The notes: generated by a model not told the origin, from the letters alone. Counted from the stretch's first letter, positions 9,591 to 18,774 are shown. The stretch is 64,000 bases of DNA from Planococcus maritimus (GCF_001687625.2 NZ_CP016538.2:778001-842000); one strand, 5' to 3'. Numbers and translations are program-made.

Positions 9591-10526
9591 ATGAATCATC
9601 GAATCGAACTTACATCCGAAAATCTCCACTCGTCGTTCAACCAGGCCTATAAGCCAATCCTGTCGGTGCATTCCGGCGACACCCTCGAGGCACGGACGCC
9701 GGACATCGAATGGGGCTATTCGGCGCATGAAGGTGAAGAGCGGATCATTTATAGCTCGAGGGAACAGGAAGAAAAACTTGGCCATCCGCTTATCGGGCCG
9801 ATTGAAATCGAAGGCGCAAAGCCCGGGATGGTGCTGGAAGTACGTATCAACGAGAATGTCCCTGGCTGGTATGGCCGCAACTGGGCAGGAGGGACGCCGG
9901 CTTGGCAAAATGAAAAACTCGGCATCGCAAATAGCGAGCGCCTCCAAGTCGACTGGACGCTAAACCGCGAACAAATGACCGGCAAGTGCACATTGTCCGG
10001 AACCGAGTTCAGCGTCGCCTTATCGCCATTTCTCGGGTTGATCGGCTTGGCGCCAGGCGCACCAGGCACCCACCGGACCGCTCCGCCATACCGGACGGGC
10101 GGCAATATCGACTGCAAGGAACTGGTCAAAGGCAGCTCGCTGTTTTTGCCGGTTGAAGTGGACGGTGCGATGCTGTCGTTCGGCGATGGACACGCTTTGC
10201 AAGGCGACGGGGAAAACTCGGGTACGGCGATCGAATGCCCGATGGACCACGTCGCATTGACGGTCGTGCTTCACGAAGAGATGACGCTCCATATGCCAAA
10301 GGCGAAAACGCCGGCAGGCTGGGTAACGTTTGGCTTTGATGAAGACTTGAATGAAGCGGCCGCGACAGCGCTCGATGAAATGATCGGCTTGATTCAAGAT
10401 TTTCATTCCGTTTCCAAAACACAAGCGACCGCTTTGGCAAGTGTGGCGGTCGATTTGCACATCACCCAGATCGTCAATGGCGTCAAAGGGGTCCACGCCC
10501 TCTTGCCACACGGGGCGATCCGTTGA
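9591..10526 (+). CDS. Acetamidase/formamidase family protein
   Basis: A 311-residue protein of the FmdA/AmdA family, which hydrolyses short amides such as formamide or acetamide to ammonia and the acid. The family blocks are visible: GPIEIEGAKPGMVLEV, HRTAPPYRTGGNIDCKEL and FGDGHALQGDGE, which provide the metal-binding and active-site residues. The start ATG follows GGAAGGGG with normal spacing. It is cytoplasmic and followed by a terminator. The actual amide substrate is not evident. Confidence 0.9.
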   Translation: MNHRIELTSENLHSSFNQAYKPILSVHSGDTLEARTPDIEWGYSAHEGEERIIYSSREQEEKLGHPLIGPIEIEGAKPGMVLEVRINENVPGWYGRNWAGGTPAWQNEKLGIANSERLQVDWTLNREQMTGKCTLSGTEFSVALSPFLGLIGLAPGAPGTHRTAPPYRTGGNIDCKELVKGSSLFLPVEVDGAMLSFGDGHALQGDGENSGTAIECPMDHVALTVVLHEEMTLHMPKAKTPAGWVTFGFDEDLNEAAATALDEMIGLIQDFHSVSKTQATALASVAVDLHITQIVNGVKGVHALLPHGAIR

Positions 10527-10536
10527 GATGACATAT

Positions 10537-10583
10537 GAAAAAGCTGTTCTACAGATGTAATCATCTGCGGAACAGCTTTTTTT
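10537..10583 (+). terminator. Terminator after the acetamidase gene
   Basis: AAAAGCTGTTC pairs with GAACAGCTTTT, with an inner CAGATG/CATCTG stem and a trailing T run. It lies between convergent genes. Confidence 0.88.
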
Positions 10584-10597
10584 GATGGGCTAGTTTA

Positions 10598-11308
10598 TTA
10601 CATCTTGATCGGGACACGTTTTGTCAAAAGTCTCATGACCAGGAAAAGCACAAGAAGCATGGCGACCGAGCCGAGTACAATCAGCCAGAAATCCATTTCC
10701 AGCGGTTCGTATGGCAGCCAGTCCAGTGTGTAATTTCCAGGCTTCCATAGATAGTCGTTGAGGCCGAAGACGATGAACGACAAGGCGATAAAGCCAAACC
10801 CGGCAATCCAGCGGAAGCGGTAATAGCCGATGCTGATGAGCCAGCCGGCGAAAAAATAAGTGAGCACATTCAAGAACAGCCCAATCGCTGCAGCGGCTGC
10901 GCCAGCTGTGGATTCGAAAACGACAGCCGTATCCAGTGCGACCGGGAAGATCGAAGCTTTAGCCAACAAGTGTTGAAGGCCGTTAATGGCGAGCGGTACA
11001 ACGGTCAGGAATAAAGCGAACCCAGTGGCGGCAAGGGAGATGCCGAAGAAAGAATCCCGTCGGCTAACGCCTTGTTGGATATGCCGGCCCATGAACGTAT
11101 AGGCTGTCATGATGCCGAGCACCAGCGTGAAGATACTTGTCGAGTACTGGGAGAAGGTGAAGAACCCTTCAATGGGGGCGGGCCCGCCATTCAGCCAAAA
11201 AACCCGGATCAAATGGATCGCCAGCAAAATGGAGAAAAACCAAAGGCTCCAACGGATCATTTCCTTAAATACGGCAGTGGCTACTTTCATAGAGCGTGTG
11301 GATGTCAT
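10598..11308 (-). CDS. Membrane protein, probable ABC transporter permease subunit
   Basis: A 236-residue hydrophobic protein with six or so predicted membrane segments and a short cytoplasmic N-terminus. It is the third gene of an operon with a GntR regulator and an ABC ATPase, beginning one base after the ATPase stop and with GAGGAGG before its ATG. By position it is the transmembrane partner of that ATPase, as in the B. subtilis ytr-type operons. The sequence itself gives only the membrane topology; what is exported or sensed is unknown, though YtrA-type clusters often respond to cell-wall antibiotics. Confidence 0.78.
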   Translation of the reverse strand: MTSTRSMKVATAVFKEMIRWSLWFFSILLAIHLIRVFWLNGGPAPIEGFFTFSQYSTSIFTLVLGIMTAYTFMGRHIQQGVSRRDSFFGISLAATGFALFLTVVPLAINGLQHLLAKASIFPVALDTAVVFESTAGAAAAAIGLFLNVLTYFFAGWLISIGYYRFRWIAGFGFIALSFIVFGLNDYLWKPGNYTLDWLPYEPLEMDFWLIVLGSVAMLLVLFLVMRLLTKRVPIKM

Positions 11309-11309
11309 A

Positions 11310-12179
11310 TCAGTTCGCCTCCTCGGTTAAGTAGATGAACAGGTCTTGAAGCGAGACGGGGCCTATTTCGAGTCCTAAAGCATGGGCTTCCTGGCGTTTT
11401 GTTTCGTCGAGTTCCCCGTAGACCATCACGGATTTCGTGCCGCCGAGCTGCTGTTCGTTCAGTCGCTGCATAGTTGCTGTAAATGCATCGACATCTGCTG
11501 CTGCGCCAGTGACCGATGCGCCTTGCGCTTCAAGTGTTTCATAAGGTTCATTTAAGACCAGTCGTCCTTGGTCGATGATGACGACATGGTCGAACAAATA
11601 ATCCATCTCGGATACCAAATGAGTGGACAGGATGAACGTACGCGGATGTTCTTCCTGGTCTTTCAGAATCTCTTTATAAAAAATCTCACGTGCCGGTGCG
11701 TCCATGCCAAGATAGGCTTCATCGAAAATCGTAATGGGTGCGCGGCTTGCGAGGCCGATGACGACATTCAGTGCCGACTGCATGCCTTTCGATAATTTGT
11801 TGACGGGTTTGTCGACAGGCAATTTGAAACGTTTGATCAAATGCTCGGCATTGTCCATGTCAAAATGTGGGCGGTAATGAGCGGCAAGTGCGATCAATTT
11901 CTTCGCCTTCTCTGTTTCTTCTTTATAGTCTTTGTCATAAATGAACGCGATTTGCTCCATTTTCTCCGGGTTTTCGAACACAAGAGCTCCATCAACGGCT
12001 ACTTCACCAGTTGTCGGTTCACGAAAAGCGGCAATTAACGAAAGCAGCGAAGTTTTGCCTGCGCCGTTCCGGCCGATGAGCCCGTGGATTTTGCCGGCTT
12101 CGAGCGTCAGGGAGATGTCTTTCAAGGCTTCAAATTTCTTGAATTTCAAGGTCACATGATTGAGTTGAACGGCTGTCAT
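11310..12179 (-). CDS. ABC transporter ATP-binding protein
   Basis: An ABC ATPase of about 289 residues with Walker A GRNGAGKT, a signature reading LSKGMQ instead of LSGGQ, Walker B ITIFDEAY and the switch histidine in STHLVSE. The C-terminal 80 residues form the accessory domain common in YtrB/BcrA-like exporters. A GTG at 12182 would overlap the upstream regulator by 4 bases and ATG 12179 by one; I take ATG. It couples to the downstream membrane protein. Confidence 0.9.
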   Translation of the reverse strand: MTAVQLNHVTLKFKKFEALKDISLTLEAGKIHGLIGRNGAGKTSLLSLIAAFREPTTGEVAVDGALVFENPEKMEQIAFIYDKDYKEETEKAKKLIALAAHYRPHFDMDNAEHLIKRFKLPVDKPVNKLSKGMQSALNVVIGLASRAPITIFDEAYLGMDAPAREIFYKEILKDQEEHPRTFILSTHLVSEMDYLFDHVVIIDQGRLVLNEPYETLEAQGASVTGAAADVDAFTATMQRLNEQQLGGTKSVMVYGELDETKRQEAHALGLEIGPVSLQDLFIYLTEEAN

Positions 12180-12553
12180 CACACATCACGTCCTTTCGTG
12201 GATTTGATCAATTCGATGATTTCGAGCTCGGTGATGCCAAGCTTTTCTGCTTCTTGCACCAGGCGGGTGACGTAATTGTCAACGAATGCTTTTTTGCGCT
12301 GCTGGACTAATGTGTGCTTTGCGCCTTCTGCTACGAACATGCCGATCCCTCGCTTTTTATAGAGTATGCCTTCATCGACGAGCTGTGTGATGCCTTTGGA
12401 CACGGTGGCGTGATTGATTTTGTAGAAGTTAACCAATTGATTGGTGGATGGGGCTTGGTCGCCTTCTTGCAATTGATCATTGACGATCTGGTCTTCGATC
12501 AATTCGCGAATTTGCAGGAACAGGGGCTTTGTCGAATCGGATGGATTGATCAT
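12179..12553 (-). CDS. GntR family transcriptional regulator, YtrA subfamily
   Basis: A 124-residue regulator with an N-terminal GntR winged helix (PLFLQIRELIEDQI through STNQLVNFYKINHATVSKGI) and a short C-terminal helical dimerisation region. The small size fits the YtrA subfamily, whose members repress ABC transporter operons located downstream. It is the first gene of the operon with the ATPase and the permease, and a palindrome in its promoter region is the likely operator. Confidence 0.9.
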   Translation of the reverse strand: MINPSDSTKPLFLQIRELIEDQIVNDQLQEGDQAPSTNQLVNFYKINHATVSKGITQLVDEGILYKKRGIGMFVAEGAKHTLVQQRKKAFVDNYVTRLVQEAEKLGITELEIIELIKSTKGRDV

Positions 12554-12586
12554 GAAAACACCTCCTCTAGGTGATTTAGTGTAACG

Positions 12587-12610
12587 GTTATATACTTATG
12601 TGTATAACCA
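12587..12610. promoter_or_regulatory. Operator-like palindrome upstream of the GntR/ABC operon
   Basis: Two 10-base arms, GGTTATATAC and GTGTATAACC, match as an inverted repeat with one mismatch around a TTAT centre, 34 bases upstream of the GntR start. Position and symmetry suggest binding by the encoded regulator; this is inferred. Confidence 0.6.
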
Positions 12611-12661
12611 TATAACTAAAATGATTTCTTGTCAATAGAATTGTCAGAAAAATTTTGGCGC

Positions 12662-12686
12662 AAAAAAAACCGCTGCGAGGGCGGCT
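12662..12686 (-). terminator. Terminator of the nifS-like gene
   Basis: On the minus strand a short GCCGC/GCGG stem directly after the stop codon is followed by eight T. Confidence 0.75.
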
Positions 12687-13820
12687 TTACAAAGAAGACG
12701 TAAATTCGGTTAATGAATGGTCGACGACTTGGATAAACTCATCGATATCCCGTGTGCTGGTTTCTCGGTGAAAGGAGATGCGGACGAATTTTCGTGCCGC
12801 ATCCGGTTCTGTTCCCATCGCAAGCATTGCGGACATCGCTTCGCCATAGCCGATCTTACAAGCGGTGCCAGTCGAGATGGCGATCTGTGCACGGTTGCAA
12901 TCGAGCATCATCCATTGTCCTTCAACATGCGGCAAGATCAAGCCTTGGATAAACGGAGATTTTGTGGTGACTTCACCTGTTGCGATTACGCCATCAGGCA
13001 AATGTGCGAACAGGTAGTCCTGAAGTTTTTGCGCATGTTCGTAACTGTGTGGCTGCTCGCTGATGGCGAGCTTCGCGGCGATGGTGGCGGAGACGATACC
13101 CGGCACATCAATGGTTCCTGCACGAAATCCATTTTGATGCGTCGTCCCTTCGTAAACCGATTGCCAGTGGATGGACGGGTCAAGGTAGGCGATGCCGACG
13201 CCTTTTGGGCCGCCGATTTTATGTGCTGAACACACAGCAGAGGCGACGCCCCATAATCCGATATCGACGGGTAGTTTGCCGAAGCCTTGGACGATATCCG
13301 AATGAAGCGGCACGCCGAAGCGACGAGCAATTTGCGCGCATTCTTTGACCGGCTGTACGGCACCCATTTCGGAGTTGACCAGCTGCATCACGACGAGTGC
13401 GGTTTTTTCACTGATAGCTTGTTCGAAGGCCTTCATATCGACTTGGCCAAAGCGGTCAACTTCAATGTAATCGATGGTGTAGCCTTGTTTTTCAAGTTCA
13501 TGCAATGTAGACAACACGGAAGCATGTTCAAGTTTCGTGGAGACAATCTGCCGGCTAGTGGCGGGCCTGCCATTTAGCAGCGAGCGGATCGCGAGTTGAT
13601 TCGCTTCAGATGCATTGCCGGTGAAATAAATACCGTCGGGCCGGACATTCAAGAATTGTCCCCATAACTTTCGGCACGACACGACATAGTCGGCTGCCGC
13701 AGATCCTGCGTCGTGAAGGCTTTGGGTATTCCCAAAGGCTTTTTCCGCAGCTTCTGCGTAGGCGGCGATGGCTTCTTTTCTCATTGGGGCAGTTGCGGCA
13801 GAGTCCAGATAAATCATCAT
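12687..13820 (-). CDS. nifS: Cysteine desulfurase, NifS type linked to NAD synthesis
   Basis: A 377-residue PLP enzyme of the NifS/IscS family that removes sulfur from cysteine for Fe-S assembly. The PLP lysine lies in SAHKIGGPKG and the catalytic cysteine in STGTACKIG. It is divergent from nadB-nadC-nadA, and in Bacillus a nifS homologue sits with these genes and supplies the [4Fe-4S] cluster of quinolinate synthase NadA, so the same role is likely here. Two consecutive ATG codons at the start follow a GGAAGG site. The shared intergenic region holds a probable NiaR-type operator. Confidence 0.9.
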   Translation of the reverse strand: MMIYLDSAATAPMRKEAIAAYAEAAEKAFGNTQSLHDAGSAAADYVVSCRKLWGQFLNVRPDGIYFTGNASEANQLAIRSLLNGRPATSRQIVSTKLEHASVLSTLHELEKQGYTIDYIEVDRFGQVDMKAFEQAISEKTALVVMQLVNSEMGAVQPVKECAQIARRFGVPLHSDIVQGFGKLPVDIGLWGVASAVCSAHKIGGPKGVGIAYLDPSIHWQSVYEGTTHQNGFRAGTIDVPGIVSATIAAKLAISEQPHSYEHAQKLQDYLFAHLPDGVIATGEVTTKSPFIQGLILPHVEGQWMMLDCNRAQIAISTGTACKIGYGEAMSAMLAMGTEPDAARKFVRISFHRETSTRDIDEFIQVVDHSLTEFTSSL

Positions 13821-13887
13821 CTCTCATCAAATTCCTTCCTTAAATGGACTTTCTTCTTGTAATCACTCTATCTTTATGTCATTAATG

Positions 13888-13899
13888 GTGTCAAGACAC
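13888..13899. promoter_or_regulatory. Candidate NiaR-type operator between nifS and nadB
   Basis: The palindrome GTGTCAAGACAC lies between the divergent nifS and nadB starts. On the minus strand it overlaps a TTGACA -35 box with TAGAGT 18 bases on. The NAD genes of Bacillales are repressed by NiaR (YrxA) at GTGTC-type palindromes; assignment rests on this resemblance and on location. niaR itself is not in the window. Confidence 0.5.
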
Positions 13900-13919
13900 T
13901 TGTAAAGAAGGTGTAAAGT

Positions 13920-15470
13920 TTGTATGATGTTTGCATTATCGGAGGAGGCGTAGCCGGGCTCATGCTTGCGCGTTCGCTACCCGATTCGTATTCGATTGCC
14001 TTGCTGACTAAACAGCACGCTTACGCAGGAAACACTGCACTCGCACAAGGCGGCATTGCCGCGAGCATCAGTTTGGACGATTGTGCACAATCCCATGCCA
14101 TAGATACCATGCTCGCTTCGGCCCATCACGCAGATGCCGAACGGGTGGATATATTAGTCCGTGAAGGAGCTGACATCGTAGCGGAATTGCTTGCACAAGG
14201 ATTGCCTTATGATGCAGATCGAAACGGCCAGCCCTCTCTTGGCATGGAAGGCGCGCATAGCACCAGGCGCATCTTGCATGCAGGAGGCGATCAAACCGGA
14301 AGCATACTGATGCAGTTTCTATTGGAAGATTCCGCAGAGAACATTACGCGCTTATCGGGCCATCAAGCTCTGGAATTGATGATTTCTCAAGGGCGTTGCA
14401 CGGGTGTTCTTGTCTCTCAGCCTACAGGTGACCGCACGATTATCCGTGCCCGTCACATCGTTCTTGCGACAGGAGGGATTGGCCAATTGTATAACCAGAC
14501 ATCGAACTCCTCCGTTGCAACGGGCGACGGGTTGTCACTTGCTTACCACGCAGGAGCGGTGCTGGAAGATCTGGAGTTTGTCCAATTCCATCCGACGGTC
14601 CTAACCATCGGCGGCAAGTCTTGCGGATTGATTTCAGAGGCGGTTCGCGGGGAAGGAGCCCTGCTGGTGGACCGGAACGGCAAGCGCATCATGGAAGGCA
14701 TCCATCCACTCATGGAACTCGCACCGCGTGATGTCGTGGCGAGAGCCATTGAATGGCATTGGCAACAACATGGCCCTGTGTACTTGGATGCCAGAAAAGT
14801 GGCTGAGTTTGCTCAACACTTTCCCTCAATCCAGACGAATTGTTTGCGCCACGGGATCGACCCGCGCTACGAACGGATCCCGGTGCGTCCCGGCGCTCAT
14901 TTCCATATGGGCGGAGTAAAAACGGACAGCTACGGCGCGACGACGGTTGCAGGACTTTTTGCCATCGGGGAAGTGGCATCTACTGGCGTCCACGGAGCGA
15001 ACCGACTGGCGAGCAATTCTTTGCTTGAAGGGTTGGTATTCGGTCGACGTCTGGCTAAACGCATCACAGAACTTACTCATCCAGAAGTGCCACTGGACGT
15101 GCCTGTAAATTTCAGCGCTAACCAACGGCTTGATTTTGAAGCGCTAGATGAAAGTGAATTGAAAAAAGAAATGACACATGTCGCAGGAATTTTGAGACAT
15201 CCCAAACAACTGGAACGATTTCTGAAGGCGCATCCGCTGCGTTCGTTTCCACTTCGTGACTATTCGGATGAGCTCATTGCCGAGATCCACCGAAGCACCG
15301 CAAGCAGCCTCATTGCGACAGCCGCTTTATTGCGTGAAGAAAGCCGGGGCGGCCATTACCGGGTCGATATCCCGGAAATGAAAGAACAGTGGACCGGAAA
15401 AGTCATCGAGTTATCGAAGAACGGTGCGCATTTAAGTGAGCGTAAAATTCAATCCAAGGAGACAGTATGA
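13920..15470 (+). CDS. nadB: L-aspartate oxidase
   Basis: A 516-residue FAD enzyme that oxidises aspartate to iminoaspartate, the first step of de novo NAD synthesis. The FAD-binding GGGVAG is at residues 9-14; further family blocks are NTALAQGGIAAS, HSTRRILHAGG, EFVQFHPT and the C-terminal GVHGANRLASNSLLEGLVFG. The start is TTG, the only start that keeps the N-terminal beta strand, with AAGGTG 6-7 bases upstream. The stop overlaps the nadC start in ATGA. The weak TTG start is worth noting for expression. Confidence 0.95.
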   Translation: MYDVCIIGGGVAGLMLARSLPDSYSIALLTKQHAYAGNTALAQGGIAASISLDDCAQSHAIDTMLASAHHADAERVDILVREGADIVAELLAQGLPYDADRNGQPSLGMEGAHSTRRILHAGGDQTGSILMQFLLEDSAENITRLSGHQALELMISQGRCTGVLVSQPTGDRTIIRARHIVLATGGIGQLYNQTSNSSVATGDGLSLAYHAGAVLEDLEFVQFHPTVLTIGGKSCGLISEAVRGEGALLVDRNGKRIMEGIHPLMELAPRDVVARAIEWHWQQHGPVYLDARKVAEFAQHFPSIQTNCLRHGIDPRYERIPVRPGAHFHMGGVKTDSYGATTVAGLFAIGEVASTGVHGANRLASNSLLEGLVFGRRLAKRITELTHPEVPLDVPVNFSANQRLDFEALDESELKKEMTHVAGILRHPKQLERFLKAHPLRSFPLRDYSDELIAEIHRSTASSLIATAALLREESRGGHYRVDIPEMKEQWTGKVIELSKNGAHLSERKIQSKETV

Positions 15471-16324
15471 TGAATCGTTTGAAAGCAGAACAAGCGTTAA
15501 AGCAATTTTTACTCGAAGATATCGGGGACCGCGACGTATCGTCTGTATTGTTTAGCGATACCGATCACGGCGAAGCCATCGTCCGCATGAAACAAGACGG
15601 CGTCATTGCAGGGCTCGACTGTTACATATGGGGATACGGGCTATTGGATGCCTCGGTCAGTGTGGAACTGTTGAAACGGGATGGAGACCGGGTCCAAGCA
15701 GGAGAAGCCATCGTGAAATTAACTGGCCCGGTCGCCTCGCTGCTTGCCGGGGAGCGGGTGTTATTGAACTTAGTTCAGCGCATGAGCGCAGTGGCGACCT
15801 TGACGGCGAACTGTGTCGAAGCGCTCGGTTCGAGCCATACTAAAATCGTCGATACCCGCAAGACGACCCCGGGGCTGCGCATGTTTGAAAAATACGCAGT
15901 TCGCGCAGGCGGCGGGTTCAATCACCGAAACGGGCTGTACGATGCAGTCATGCTAAAAGACAATCACATCGCGGCTGCCGGCTCGATCATTGAGGCAGTG
16001 AAAAAAGTGCGCGACTCACTCGGCCATATGACGATGATCGAAGTGGAAGTCGAAACCGAGCAGCAATTGATGGAGGCTATAGAAGCTCAACCTGACGCCA
16101 TCATGTTTGATAACCAGTCACCTGAGACAATTCGGCACTGGGTCCAGCTTGTGCCAGAATCGATTCGCACAGAAGCATCCGGCGGCATTGATCTCGAGAA
16201 GCTCGCGCTTTACCGCGACACCGGCGTCGATGTCATTTCGATTGGTGCCTTAACCCACAGCGTGTCGAATCTTGATATGAGCATGAATCTTTCCATATCC
16301 CATAAGGAGGTATTTGTACGATGA
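15467..16324 (+). CDS. nadC: Nicotinate-nucleotide pyrophosphorylase (carboxylating)
   Basis: A 285-residue quinolinate phosphoribosyltransferase that makes nicotinate mononucleotide from quinolinate and PRPP. Recognisable blocks are FLLEDIGDRDVSS, ERVLLNLVQRMSAVAT, DTRKTTPGLR and MLKDNHI, and the C-terminal EASGGI. The first two codons are both ATG; either start fits the AAGGAGA site. It overlaps nadB and nadA by 4 bases each, which implies tight translational coupling in the nadBCA operon. Confidence 0.95.
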   Translation: MMNRLKAEQALKQFLLEDIGDRDVSSVLFSDTDHGEAIVRMKQDGVIAGLDCYIWGYGLLDASVSVELLKRDGDRVQAGEAIVKLTGPVASLLAGERVLLNLVQRMSAVATLTANCVEALGSSHTKIVDTRKTTPGLRMFEKYAVRAGGGFNHRNGLYDAVMLKDNHIAAAGSIIEAVKKVRDSLGHMTMIEVEVETEQQLMEAIEAQPDAIMFDNQSPETIRHWVQLVPESIRTEASGGIDLEKLALYRDTGVDVISIGALTHSVSNLDMSMNLSISHKEVFVR

Positions 16325-17415
16325 CTTCTTTGCTTGAAGAACTACAAATGGCGGACGCCATGCCAAAAAGTTACTTAACTGCATCGACTGAAGAACTGCA
16401 CAAACGAGCAAAACAGGCCCGTGAAACACTTGGGGACCGACTGTATATTCTGGGCCACCATTACCAGAAAGACGAAGTAATTGCATATGCCGATGTTAAA
16501 GGCGACTCACTGCAATTGTCCCAAATTGCCGGCCGCCAAACGGCAGATTATATCTTATTCTGCGGCGTCCATTTCATGGCGGAAACGGCCGATATTTTGA
16601 CCGAACCGCATCAAGCGGTCATCTTGCCGGATATGCGGGCGGGCTGTTCGATGGCGGATATGGCCAATATCGACCAAACTGAACGCGCTTGGCTGGAATT
16701 GCAGAAATTATATGGCGATACTATCGTTCCACTGACCTACGTCAATTCGACAGCGGCGATCAAAGCTTTTGTCGGCCGCAACGGCGGGGCGACCGTCACT
16801 TCCTCCAATGCCGAAGAAATGGTTGAATGGGCCTTGGCGCAAAAGCAGCGCATGCTGTTCTTGCCCGATCAGCATCTTGGGCGCAACACCGCGGTGAAAC
16901 TGGGTATTCCGCTCGAGCAGATGGCTGTATGGAATCCCATCAGACAGAAGCTTGAACTCGACTGCGCCATAGAAGAAGTGCAAGTGATCTTGTGGAAAGG
17001 GCATTGCTCGGTCCATATGAATTTTCTGCCGAAACACATCGACAACCTGCGTATGAAAGAACCTGATCGCAATATCCTCGTCCATCCGGAATGTACGTAC
17101 GAAGTCGTCAGCGCATCTGATTTTGCGGGTTCCACGAAATACATCATCGACATGATCGAAGCATCCGAACCAGGATCGAAATGGGCAATTGGCACGGAAA
17201 TGAACCTTGTCAACCGGCTTATCAAGGATTTTCCAGACCGTGATATCGTCTCCTTAAATCCATTTATGTGTCCGTGTTTGACGATGAACCGCATCGATTT
17301 GCCGCATTTTACGTGGATCTTGGAAGAACTGGTGGCAGGCCGTGTCCTTAACCGCATTCAAGTAGATAAGAAAACGTCCGTGGAAGCGAAGATGGCTTTA
17401 GAGAAAATGTTATAA
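16321..17415 (+). CDS. nadA: Quinolinate synthase
   Basis: A 364-residue [4Fe-4S] enzyme that condenses iminoaspartate with dihydroxyacetone phosphate to quinolinate. Three cysteines expected to ligate the cluster appear at about residues 109 (GCSMADM), 229 (HCSVHM) and 319 (CPCL), closely matching the spacing in B. subtilis NadA. HHYQKDEVI near the N-terminus is a substrate-binding block. It is the last gene of nadB-nadC-nadA and is followed by a terminator. Confidence 0.96.
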   Translation: MTSLLEELQMADAMPKSYLTASTEELHKRAKQARETLGDRLYILGHHYQKDEVIAYADVKGDSLQLSQIAGRQTADYILFCGVHFMAETADILTEPHQAVILPDMRAGCSMADMANIDQTERAWLELQKLYGDTIVPLTYVNSTAAIKAFVGRNGGATVTSSNAEEMVEWALAQKQRMLFLPDQHLGRNTAVKLGIPLEQMAVWNPIRQKLELDCAIEEVQVILWKGHCSVHMNFLPKHIDNLRMKEPDRNILVHPECTYEVVSASDFAGSTKYIIDMIEASEPGSKWAIGTEMNLVNRLIKDFPDRDIVSLNPFMCPCLTMNRIDLPHFTWILEELVAGRVLNRIQVDKKTSVEAKMALEKML

Positions 17416-17420
17416 GCATG

Positions 17421-17457
17421 AAACCCGCTGTCCTGAAATGGGGAGCGGGTTTTTTTA
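17421..17457 (+). terminator. Terminator after nadA
   Basis: AAACCCGCT pairs with AGCGGGT across a 13-base loop and runs into seven T. Confidence 0.88.
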
Positions 17458-17632
17458 TGTGATGGGACAATAAAGCCTTGGATGCTAGCTCCCCCTTTAT
17501 CGATCATCGACTTTCGTGTAATATTTCAGTGAAAGCCTGTTTCGACAAACACTGAAAACATAGGCGCTCATGGATGCCATTCAATTAGTGTTCATAGATG
17601 TTCCATAACTTATATCAGCTGAGGGGGTTCAT

Positions 17633-18634
17633 ATGGTTTCATCAAAAGATGTAGCAAAATATGCAGGTGTTTCGCAAACGACCGTGTCACGTGTGTTGAA
17701 TACTCCCGATCGAGTAAAAGAACCTACGTATAAAAAAGTGATGGCGGCCATCGACGAGTTAAATTATATTCCGGATGCGAATGCCCGCTCGCTCGTCCAG
17801 CAAAAAACCGATACCATCGCCTTGGTGTCAGGGCCTTTGTTTAACCCGTTTTTTGTAGAAACGACAACATCCATAGTTAATTTTGCCAATGAAAACGGCT
17901 TTAAAGTGAATGTCCATTTTTCTAAAAACGAAAACATTACCGATACGTACCACTCCATATTTGAAAACAAAGTGGACGGCATAATCCTGTCCTCTATTTT
18001 GATAGAGGATCCTGTTTTCCATAAGTTGGAAAAATCAGGAATTCCCTTCATTACTTACAATAGAAAGCACGAAAGCAATAAGAATTTTGTTGAAATGGAT
18101 AACGAACAGGCAGGTTTTCTAGCTGCTGATTATTTATTATCGCTTGGTCATGAGACGATTTGCTGGGTGGGTGGGCCCCTAGAAGTCAGCACATTCAAAG
18201 GCCGGTATGACGGCTTTTTGAGAGCGTTTCAAAAAAATGATGTCTCAGTGGAGCAAGAGCGGGTTTTTCTAACCGATACAAGCAAAGAAGAATTGCATAA
18301 AACTTTTTTGAAAATGGAACAGTTGAAAGACAAACCGACGGCGATTTATGCAGCGACAGATGCTATTGCGATCCAGATGATGGATTTTTATATTTCAGCA
18401 GGCTATCGCGTCCCGGAAGATATTAGCATCATCGGCATCGACAATGTAGAAATCGGCCAGCATGCCTCCATCAACTTAACCACGGTCGGCGTTACTTCAT
18501 CGGCGAATCTCGGTCAATTGGCGATCGAAACACTGATCGATATGATTCGCGAGAAAAATAACCCTTGTATTCAAATCACAAAAGCTGTTAGACTATTCGA
18601 AAGAAAGACAACAATGGCAAGAAGGAGGGTATAA
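17633..18634 (+). CDS. LacI family transcriptional regulator
   Basis: A 333-residue regulator. The N-terminal helix-turn-helix reads DVAKYAGVSQTTVSRVLN, followed by a hinge (YIPDANARSLV) and a periplasmic-binding-protein-like sensor domain with the final IGIDNVEIG block. GAGGGGG precedes the ATG. It lies upstream of, and in the same direction as, a permease and two dehydrogenases and is their probable regulator; a centred-CG palindrome right after the gene is the likely operator. The effector is unknown. Confidence 0.92.
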   Translation: MVSSKDVAKYAGVSQTTVSRVLNTPDRVKEPTYKKVMAAIDELNYIPDANARSLVQQKTDTIALVSGPLFNPFFVETTTSIVNFANENGFKVNVHFSKNENITDTYHSIFENKVDGIILSSILIEDPVFHKLEKSGIPFITYNRKHESNKNFVEMDNEQAGFLAADYLLSLGHETICWVGGPLEVSTFKGRYDGFLRAFQKNDVSVEQERVFLTDTSKEELHKTFLKMEQLKDKPTAIYAATDAIAIQMMDFYISAGYRVPEDISIIGIDNVEIGQHASINLTTVGVTSSANLGQLAIETLIDMIREKNNPCIQITKAVRLFERKTTMARRRV

Positions 18635-18651
18635 GCCCTTTTTTTTCACTC

Positions 18652-18673
18652 AAAATGGTTACGTAACCATTTT
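18652..18673. promoter_or_regulatory. Perfect 22-bp palindrome, probable LacI-family operator
   Basis: The core TGGTTACGTAACCA is extended by AAAA and TTTT to 22 perfectly symmetric bases with a central CG, the hallmark of LacI-family operators. It sits 18 bases after the regulator stop and about 100 bases before the permease start, so it could control the downstream catabolic genes. Confidence 0.75.
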
Positions 18674-18774
18674 ATTGTTAGTGAAAATGATGGCGCTTTC
18701 ATTGGGGAAGATGAACTGGTATTCATCTAAATAGCAATGGGGTAAAAATTTCACGAAGAAACTGGGGGATGTAT

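Noticed and set aside
17526..17557. TTCAGTG/CACTGAA inverted repeat upstream of lacI
   Set aside because: Arms of only 7 bases with an 18-base spacer and no T run; chance or a weak site, too little to call.
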